From positions 62,001-126,000 of the forward strand of contig NZ_JAOSZE010000018.1 in NCBI RefSeq assembly GCF_025630775.1: a stretch of DNA of 64,000 bases. The letters run 5' to 3'. The notes beneath the pieces were generated by a model that was not told the DNA's origin, did not search any database, and saw nothing but the letters and a program-made list of their open reading frames with translations. Both the position numbers and the translations under genes were made by a program. Positions 58,681 through 64,000 of this stretch are shown here, in pieces; positions within the stretch are counted from its first letter, which is position 1; every line of letters starts with the position of its first letter. The stretch comes from Actinoplanes sp. KI2. GTDB taxonomy: Bacteria; Actinomycetota; Actinomycetes; Mycobacteriales; Micromonosporaceae.

Positions 58681-59163
58681 TCAGTGCGGCGGCTCGATCT
58701 CCACCCGGTCGACCAGCGCCCTGAGCCGGGAGATCTCCTGGGCGAGGGCGGCGGTGCCGGCCGTGGTGAGCGTGATCCAGGTGCGGCCGCGCCTGCCCTC
58801 GTAGCCCTTCTCGACGTCGACGAGCCCGGCCGTCTCCAGCACGGTGAGGTGCTTGGAGAGGTTGCCCGCGGTCAGTTCGAGCTGGCCGCGCAGGTAGCCG
58901 AACTCGACCCGCCGGGCCTCGTGCGCGATCGTGAGGATCCCCAGCCGCACCCGCTGGTGCACGACGTCGTCCAGCCCGAGAACGGGATGAGTGTCCGGTG
59001 CGGCCGCCGGGTCCGCGTCCGGGTCGGTCGTCGCTGCCGCCGGGTCCGCGTCCGGGTCGGTCGTCGCTGCCGCCGGGTCCGCGTCCGGGTCGGTCGTCGC
59101 TGCCGCCGGGTCCGCGTCCGGGTCGGTCGTCGCTGCCGCCGGGTCCGCGTTCGGGGCGGTCAT
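58681..59163 (-). CDS. Winged-helix regulator with repeat N-terminus
   Basis: A 160-residue protein. Residues about 60-160 form a winged helix (HQRVRLGILTIAHEARRVEF, GNLSKHLTVLETAGLVDVEK, then WITLTTAGTAALAQEI), of the MarR/ArsR-like 'HTH_34' class. Residues 2-54 are an acidic Asp-Pro-Ala-Thr tract encoded by 33-bp repeats. The ATG overlaps the stop of the membrane-protein gene. Such regulators typically control the membrane protein they are paired with. Confidence 0.85.
   Translation of the reverse strand: MTAPNADPAAATTDPDADPAAATTDPDADPAAATTDPDADPAAATTDPDADPAAAPDTHPVLGLDDVVHQRVRLGILTIAHEARRVEFGYLRGQLELTAGNLSKHLTVLETAGLVDVEKGYEGRRGRTWITLTTAGTAALAQEISRLRALVDRVEIEPPH
59003..59160 (-). repeat. 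Coding tandem repeat, five 33-bp units
   Basis: Five units beginning with GCCGCCGGGTCCGCG on the plus strand, at 59003, 59036, 59069, 59102 and 59135; the central copies are identical. They encode DPDADPAAATT in the regulator. Confidence 0.92.
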
Positions 59164-59852
59164 CGCGGCCGCCGGTGGGCCAGCGCGAAGCCGACGGCGC
59201 CGCCGAGCAGGACCGTGCCGGCGATGATCTGCGGCGGCAGGAAGGTCGTGTGGATGCCCCAGTTCCGGCCCCAGCCGAAGTCGATCGGCACCAGCACCAC
59301 GGCGAGATAGCCGAGGGTGAACACCAGCAGCGGGACGTTGCGTTCCAGCCGGGCCAGGACCAGCAGCGCGACCCCGATCGTGCCGGCCGGCGCGACCAGG
59401 CGGTCCAGCAGGAGCGCCCAGGAGGGGAGCGGGTTGGCCGGGGTCCCGTGGTGGGCGAGATACAGGCGGATACCGACCCAGGCGGCGGTGAACAGGACGG
59501 TCAGCGCCGCGCCGGTGATCGCGTAGGGCAGCACCCGGGCGCCGAGCCCGCGCCGGCGGGCGATCCGCACGTAGCAGAGGGCGATCGCCGCGTACGAGAG
59601 CAGCAGCGCCGGCGGCCAGTAGTAAAGGAAGCCGCGGCGGTCGAAGGTGCAGGCGGCGCCGTCGCCGACCGGCGTGCAATGCGCGACTAGGAAGAAATAG
59701 TCGAACGGGATCGCGACGAACGTCGCCCCGGCCAGGATCGACAGGGCGATCCAGGTTGCCCGCTGGTCGCGGCGCACCTGGCGGGCGAGTGAGTGCACGT
59801 CGGAGAGCAGCCGGCGGGGCTCGCCGCCGGCGGGTACCGTTTCGGTGGTCAT
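59160..59852 (-). CDS. Multi-pass membrane protein paired with the winged-helix regulator
   Basis: A 230-residue protein with about six hydrophobic segments (for example ATWIALSILAGATFVAIPFD, YAITGAALTVLFTAAWVGIR, TLGYLAVVLVPIDFGW). I chose the ATG at 59852; an earlier ATG would add a Pro- and Gly-rich stretch without a signal. TGA overlaps the regulator ATG. Function unknown. Confidence 0.78.
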   Translation of the reverse strand: MTTETVPAGGEPRRLLSDVHSLARQVRRDQRATWIALSILAGATFVAIPFDYFFLVAHCTPVGDGAACTFDRRGFLYYWPPALLLSYAAIALCYVRIARRRGLGARVLPYAITGAALTVLFTAAWVGIRLYLAHHGTPANPLPSWALLLDRLVAPAGTIGVALLVLARLERNVPLLVFTLGYLAVVLVPIDFGWGRNWGIHTTFLPPQIIAGTVLLGGAVGFALAHRRPR

Positions 59853-60009
59853 GCCGATAGGTTTCCATCGCCAACCATTTTCCGCAAGTGCGTCGGGGGT
59901 GAAGCCCAACCACCCGGGCCCACCCGGATGCCAGCGGCACCGGGGGTGACCAGGCAGCCAGGTCGCCGGCACACCGGGGACCTGTGCTCGCGCGTACGTC
60001 TGCGTGGGT

Positions 60010-60573
60010 TCAGAAGGTGTTGGCTGCGTCGAGAAGGGCGGTCCGCTGCGCGGGGGTCAGATCGGCGTCGGCGAGCAGCGTGGCCAGATGGCGCAGGCGG
60101 CCGCGGGCCTCGGCGCGCAGCACGATCTCGGTCTCGGCGGCCGCGGCCAGATCCTCGACCAGCAACAACGCGCGTGGCTCCCAGTCGCGGGGCTGGTCGT
60201 GCGCGACGCAGAAGGCGCCCAGCGGATAGCCGTCGGCGCTGCGGATCGGAAAGCCGGCGTACGCGATGACGCCGTCGGCGATCGCCGGGTGGCCGGCCAC
60301 GCGATCGTCGGTGCGGGCGTCGCTGACCAGCAGCGCGGCGTCGGTGTCGACGACGATGCGGCAGAACGAATGGGTGAGCGGCGGGCCCGCCTGGCCGGCC
60401 ACCACGCGGCGATCGGCGGTCACCAGACTGACCTGGGCGCGCGCGGCCCGGACGTGGTGGGCGGCGGCGCGGGCGAGGCGGTCCAGCGAGTCGCTCGGCG
60501 CGCCGTCGAGCAGGCCGCAGTCGAGCAGCCGCCGCAGCCGCGCGGTGTCGGTCAGAACCGTGTGCGAGCCCAC
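60010..60573 (-). CDS. GAF domain protein
   Basis: A 187-residue single GAF domain: DSLDRLARAAAHHVRAARAQ, SLVTADRRVVAGQAG, the SFCRIVVDTDAALLV and VIAYAGFPIRSADGYPLGAF segments are typical of GAF sensors with the Cys seen in many actinobacterial members. No output domain. Ligand unknown. It is divergent from the second aminobutyraldehyde dehydrogenase gene. Confidence 0.85.
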   Translation of the reverse strand: MGSHTVLTDTARLRRLLDCGLLDGAPSDSLDRLARAAAHHVRAARAQVSLVTADRRVVAGQAGPPLTHSFCRIVVDTDAALLVSDARTDDRVAGHPAIADGVIAYAGFPIRSADGYPLGAFCVAHDQPRDWEPRALLLVEDLAAAAETEIVLRAEARGRLRHLATLLADADLTPAQRTALLDAANTF

Positions 60574-60704
60574 TTTCCCTCCGTTCGTCAGCGCCGCGGC
60601 ACGGCTGAGCCGGATGACGGAAAGAGTGGTCGGATGGTCTTGCCAGGTACGGAATCGGTGGCAGGATGGGCCGGAAAGTGTCCGATCCTGCGTCTGGAGA
60701 TCGA

Positions 60705-62138
60705 GTGACCGCCAAGACCGTGCTGCACAACTTCATCGGCGGCGCCGCGTCCGCGCCGGCCGAGGGCCGCTACGAGGACCTGATCGACCCGGCCACCGGC
60801 GAGGTGTTCGCCTCGGCGCCGGTCTCCGGCCAGCCGGATGTGGACCGGGCGATGGAGGCGGCGTCGTCCGCGTTCGAGACCTGGCGCGGCACCACGCCGA
60901 GCGAGCGGCAGCAGGCGCTGCTCAAGTTCGCCGACGCGATCGAGGCGCGGGCCGACGAGCTGGTCGCCGCCGAGTCGCGCAACACCGGCAAGCCGCTCGG
61001 CCTGACCCGCAGCGAGGAGCTGCCGCCGGCCATCGACCAGATCCGCTTCTTCGCCGGCGCCGCCCGGCTGCTCGAGGGCCGGTCGGCCGGGCAGTACCTG
61101 AACGGCTTCGAGTCCTACGTCCGGCGCGAGCCGATCGGCGTCTGCGCGCAGGTCACGCCGTGGAACTACCCGCTGCTGATGGCCGTCTGGAAGATCGCGC
61201 CGGCGATCGCGGCCGGTAACACGGTCGTGCTCAAGCCGTCGGACACCACCCCGGTGACCACCGTGATGCTTGCCGAGATCGCGGCCGAGTTCCTCCCGCC
61301 GGGCGTGCTCAACGTGGTCGTCGGCGACCGCGACACCGGCCGCCGGCTGGTCAGCCACCGTACCCCGCAGATGGTCTCGATCACCGGCTCGGTGCGGGCC
61401 GGCATGGAGGTGGCGACGGCCGCGTCCGCCGACCTCAAGCGCACCCACCTCGAGCTGGGCGGCAAGGCGCCGGTGGTCATCTTCGACGACGCGGACGTGG
61501 CGGCGGCCGCCGAGGCCATCGCCGTCGGCGGCTATTTCAACGCCGGTCAGGACTGCACGGCCGCCACCCGGGTGCTGGCCGCGCCGGGCGTGTACGACGA
61601 CTTCGTGGCGGCGCTCGCCGAGCAGGCGCGGGCCACCAAGACCGGCGCCGCGGACGACGAGGACGTGCTGTTCGGTCCGCTGAACAACGCCCGCCAATGG
61701 GAGCGGGTGGCCGGCTTCGTGGACCGGCTGCCCGAGCACGCCACGGTGAACGCGGGTGGCGTGCGGGTCGGCGAGCGAGGCTATTTCTACGCGCCGACGG
61801 TGGTCTCCGGCCTGCGGCAGACCGACGAGGCGGTGCAGGACGAGATCTTCGGACCGGTCATCACCGTGCAGCGGTTCTCCGACGAGGACGAGGCGGTCCG
61901 CTGGGCGAACGGGGTCGAGTACGGACTCGCGTCGAGTGTGTGGACGAAGGACCACGGGCGGGCGATGCGCATGACGCAGCGGCTCGACTTCGGCTGCGTC
62001 TGGGTCAATTGCCACATTCCGCTGGTGGCCGAGATGCCGCACGGCGGGTTCAAGCACTCCGGGCACGGCAAGGATCTGTCCGTGTACGGGCTCGAGGACT
62101 ACACCCGCATCAAGCACGTGATGCACTCTCTGGGCTGA
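60705..62138 (+). CDS. Gamma-aminobutyraldehyde dehydrogenase, copy 2
   Basis: A 477-residue NAD-dependent aldehyde dehydrogenase with LELGGKAPV (general base Glu) and NAGQDCTAATRVL (nucleophile Cys). It reads as a paralogue of the product at 36596-38032, sharing long stretches such as VRREPIGVCAQ and EIAAEFLPPGVLNVV. GTG at 60705 has GGAGA five bases upstream. It likely serves the amine products of the neighbouring FAD oxidase. Confidence 0.92.
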   Translation: MTAKTVLHNFIGGAASAPAEGRYEDLIDPATGEVFASAPVSGQPDVDRAMEAASSAFETWRGTTPSERQQALLKFADAIEARADELVAAESRNTGKPLGLTRSEELPPAIDQIRFFAGAARLLEGRSAGQYLNGFESYVRREPIGVCAQVTPWNYPLLMAVWKIAPAIAAGNTVVLKPSDTTPVTTVMLAEIAAEFLPPGVLNVVVGDRDTGRRLVSHRTPQMVSITGSVRAGMEVATAASADLKRTHLELGGKAPVVIFDDADVAAAAEAIAVGGYFNAGQDCTAATRVLAAPGVYDDFVAALAEQARATKTGAADDEDVLFGPLNNARQWERVAGFVDRLPEHATVNAGGVRVGERGYFYAPTVVSGLRQTDEAVQDEIFGPVITVQRFSDEDEAVRWANGVEYGLASSVWTKDHGRAMRMTQRLDFGCVWVNCHIPLVAEMPHGGFKHSGHGKDLSVYGLEDYTRIKHVMHSLG

Positions 62139-62159
62139 GCGGCGGATGAGGCGGCTGAG

Positions 62160-62199
62160 CCCGGGGGCCCGGACCGGCATGGTCCGGGCCGTCCCCGGG
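62160..62199. terminator. Bidirectional hairpin between convergent genes
   Basis: A 10-bp perfect inner stem (GGCCCGGACC / GGTCCGGGCC, loop GGCAT) with further pairing outside (CCCGGGG / CCCCGGG). It lies midway between the dehydrogenase and the secreted-protein gene, which face each other. Confidence 0.75.
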
Positions 62200-62206
62200 G
62201 CGTGCG

Positions 62207-62620
62207 TCAGTTCGGGTTCGTCGTCGTGGTGCCCTTCGCGGCCGCCACGTCGGCGCGCAGCTTGGCGAGGTCGGCCTTCAGGGTCTGGCGCGCCGGGGCG
62301 CACGCACGGATCTCCGCGATGGTGGTCGCCGCGTCGGCCTGCTTGCGCCAGGCGGCGGTGTCGGCGAGGGACTTGGTGATGTCGGCCTGCAGGGTTGCCT
62401 GGGCGGCGGCGAGCGCCGGCTTCTTGGCGATCCGGGTCTGGAGCGCCTGCAGCCTGGTCGTGATGTGGTCGGCGACCGTGTCGACCCTGGCCTTGATGCT
62501 GTCCACGGTGGGCTTCGGCGCCGACACCGGCGCCGGCGTGTCGGCAAGGGCCGGAGTGGCAAGGCCCGCGGTCATGGCGGCGGCGCCGGCGACGAGCCCG
62601 AGGATGTGACGGATCTTCAT
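62207..62620 (-). CDS. Small secreted helical protein
   Basis: A 137-residue protein with a clear signal peptide (MKIRHILGLVAGAAAMTAGL, cleavage after ALA near residue 26). The mature part is a Thr/Ala/Lys-rich helical region likely to form a coiled coil, with one Cys, and ends in a Thr/Asn tail. GGGAG lies before the ATG. No family recognised. Confidence 0.75.
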   Translation of the reverse strand: MKIRHILGLVAGAAAMTAGLATPALADTPAPVSAPKPTVDSIKARVDTVADHITTRLQALQTRIAKKPALAAAQATLQADITKSLADTAAWRKQADAATTIAEIRACAPARQTLKADLAKLRADVAAAKGTTTTNPN

Positions 62621-62689
62621 TCTTACTCCCGGTCAGATGGGTTCTAACGGGGGTAATTTAGACATTCCGCCACCTTTCTCCAAATATGG

Positions 62690-63559
62690 TCATCCGAAAT
62701 GGGGAATCACGTCGGCGGCGAAGCGGTGCAGCGGCTCGTGGTCGTAGGCCAGCCGCGGGATGTAGAAGATGACGTAGTCGCAGCCCGCGGCCACGACCTG
62801 CGCCACCCGGGACCGGACGTCCTCGGTGGACCACGACGGGTTCACCTCGATCGTGGTGGACTTGGCGATGGCGGCATAGTCACGGCCGACCTGACGGCAG
62901 TGCTCGCGCAGCACGCCCAGCTTCTGCTCGATCAGGGCCACGTCGCCGTTGCCCACGTTGCAGCCGTCGGCATACTTCGCCACCAGCTTGAGCGTCACCT
63001 TCTCGCCGCCGCCGCCGATCCAGAAGCGCGGCTTGCGGCGGGGCTGGTTGATCGGGGCGTCGATGCGGTAGTGCTTCCCGGCGAAGACCGGCCGGTCCTC
63101 GGTCCACATCCGGTGGACGATCTCGACCGCCTCGCGGAAGGCGCCCATCCGCTGCGGAACCTCCGGCCACTCGTAGCCGTACGCGCGCCATTCGTGCTCG
63201 TACCAGCCGGCGCCGAGACCGGCGTAGAGGCGGCCGTGGCTGGCCACGTCGACGGTGGAGGCGATCTTGGCGTACAGGGCGGGCTGCCGGTAGCCGTTGC
63301 AGCCGACCATCTGGCCGATGTTGACCCGGTGGGTGTCGCGGGCGAGCGTCGCCGACGCGGTCCAGCACTCGAAGGTCGTGTTCAACGTCGGTTTCGGGAC
63401 GGTGTGGAAATGGTCGTAGAGCCAGATCGAGTCCCACGGACCGGCGTCCGCGGCCCGGGCGACCGCGGTCATCGCCTCGTACTGCTCGACCGGGTCGTCG
63501 ATCTCGTTGAGGTCCATTTTCCAGCCCTGCGGCACGAACACCCCGAAGCGCACACTCAT
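62690..63559 (-). CDS. LLM-class F420-dependent oxidoreductase
   Basis: A 289-residue luciferase-like TIM-barrel enzyme: VRFGVFVPQGWK, WDSIWLYDHF, NIGQMVGCNGYRQPALYAK, GLGAGWYEHEWRAYGYEW and RFWIGGGGEKVTLKLVAKYA are typical of the F420-dependent subgroup. The substrate is not apparent. Start ATG at 63559; the upstream region is shared with the divergent YCII gene. Confidence 0.9.
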   Translation of the reverse strand: MSVRFGVFVPQGWKMDLNEIDDPVEQYEAMTAVARAADAGPWDSIWLYDHFHTVPKPTLNTTFECWTASATLARDTHRVNIGQMVGCNGYRQPALYAKIASTVDVASHGRLYAGLGAGWYEHEWRAYGYEWPEVPQRMGAFREAVEIVHRMWTEDRPVFAGKHYRIDAPINQPRRKPRFWIGGGGEKVTLKLVAKYADGCNVGNGDVALIEQKLGVLREHCRQVGRDYAAIAKSTTIEVNPSWSTEDVRSRVAQVVAAGCDYVIFYIPRLAYDHEPLHRFAADVIPHFG

Positions 63560-63646
63560 GGTTCATAACTTAGGTCAGGTGATGATGTCGAGCGACAGTG
63601 ATCGGCTCCGTCCTACCCGCGGACAGACCGACCAGAGGAGGAACTC

Positions 63647-64000
63647 ATGCCGCGTTACCTGCTGATCGTGGACTACCGGCCGGGCGACGTGCCGGAGCCG
63701 ATGGACCAGTGGAAGCCCGAGGAGGTCCGGGCGCACATGGACTACTACGCCGCGCTGAACCGGGAGCTCGCCGAGAACGGCGAGCTGATCGGCGCCGAGG
63801 CGCTGACCCCACCCGACCAGGCCCTCGAGGTGATCTCGGACGGCCGGGGCCCGGCGGTCGTGACCGACGGACCGTACGCCGAGTTCAAGGAGACCTTCGC
63901 CGGCTATCAACTGGTCGAGGTGGAGTCGGAGGCCCGCGCGCTGGAGATCGCCGCGAGGGTGTCCGCGGTGCCGGGGCCGGGCGGGGTGCCGCTGCGGCAG
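63647..64000 (+). CDS. YCII-family (DGPF) protein, cut by the window edge
   Basis: 118 codons to the end of the window, no stop reached. The sequence MPRYLLIVDYRPGD, then VVTDGPYAEFKETFAGYQLV, is the YCII/DGPF fold. Actinobacterial members usually lie upstream of an ECF sigma factor gene; that cannot be checked here. GAGGAGG sits six bases before the ATG. Confidence 0.85.
   Translation, partial: MPRYLLIVDYRPGDVPEPMDQWKPEEVRAHMDYYAALNRELAENGELIGAEALTPPDQALEVISDGRGPAVVTDGPYAEFKETFAGYQLVEVESEARALEIAARVSAVPGPGGVPLRQ

Overview
The window is high-GC actinobacterial DNA. GTG and TTG starts are common, TGA stops dominate, stop/start codons often overlap, several transcripts look leaderless, and there is an F420-type LLM oxidoreductase. 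The gene content (large sugar-uptake operons, secreted glycoside hydrolases, Lrp- and LacI-rich regulation) fits a soil actinomycete, most likely Micromonosporaceae and Actinoplanes-like; that placement is inferred, because no rRNA or housekeeping marker is present. I saw no tRNA, rRNA, insertion sequence, prophage or CRISPR array.

Layout. 0-3 kb: a dynamin-like GTPase, then a stretch of broken genes around an intact DUF1348 gene. 3-6.7 kb: secreted GH20 hexosaminidase, a DUF2855 protein and a standalone 5'-3' exonuclease. 6.7-17.7 kb: one minus-strand L-arabinose operon read from 17.6 kb leftwards (furanose-type ABC transporter, LacI regulator, araB, araD, araA, second LacI regulator); matching LacI-type operators lie at its promoter and at an orphan promoter beyond its last gene. 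17.8-24 kb: a LuxR-type ATPase regulator, a TetR regulator, an asparaginase and a GNAT acetyltransferase, with four short-period tandem-repeat arrays, three of them 200 bp or less. 24-31 kb: a GH3 glycosidase, an ABC sugar transporter and a LacI regulator whose three promoter regions share a GAAA-N-TTTC-like element, suggesting a xylobiose or beta-glucoside locus. 31-32 kb: an NTF2-like protein and a Uma2-family protein.

32-45 kb is a polyamine and omega-amino-acid catabolic block: MocR regulator, MmsA, three class III aminotransferases including GabT, a 4-aminobutyraldehyde dehydrogenase and a PotABCD transporter, closed by a perfect terminator hairpin. 45-47.5 kb: a secreted GH3 enzyme. 47.6-50.8 kb: a tight operon of two membrane proteins (one ABA4-like) with a histidine kinase and response regulator. 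50.8-54.2 kb: SMI1/KNR4 protein, MBL-fold hydrolase, MFS exporter and CGNR zinc-finger protein. 54.1-55.4 kb: a single-chain phenylalanyl-tRNA-synthetase-like protein (catalytic core plus FDX-ACB) preceded by what reads as a complete ribosome-mediated attenuator: 15-codon leader ORF, antiterminator pairing and terminator. 55.5-62 kb: a second amine-catabolism group (FAD oxidase, Lrp regulator, saccharopine-dehydrogenase-family enzyme, second aminobutyraldehyde dehydrogenase), interleaved with a winged-helix/membrane protein pair and a GAF protein. 62-64 kb: small secreted protein, LLM oxidoreductase and a YCII-family gene cut by the window edge.

The most notable observations are the PheRS-like gene with its attenuator, the repressor-controlled orphan promoter with a terminator about 65-100 bp downstream, and six independent minisatellite arrays whose periods are all multiples of three, four of them inside coding sequence.
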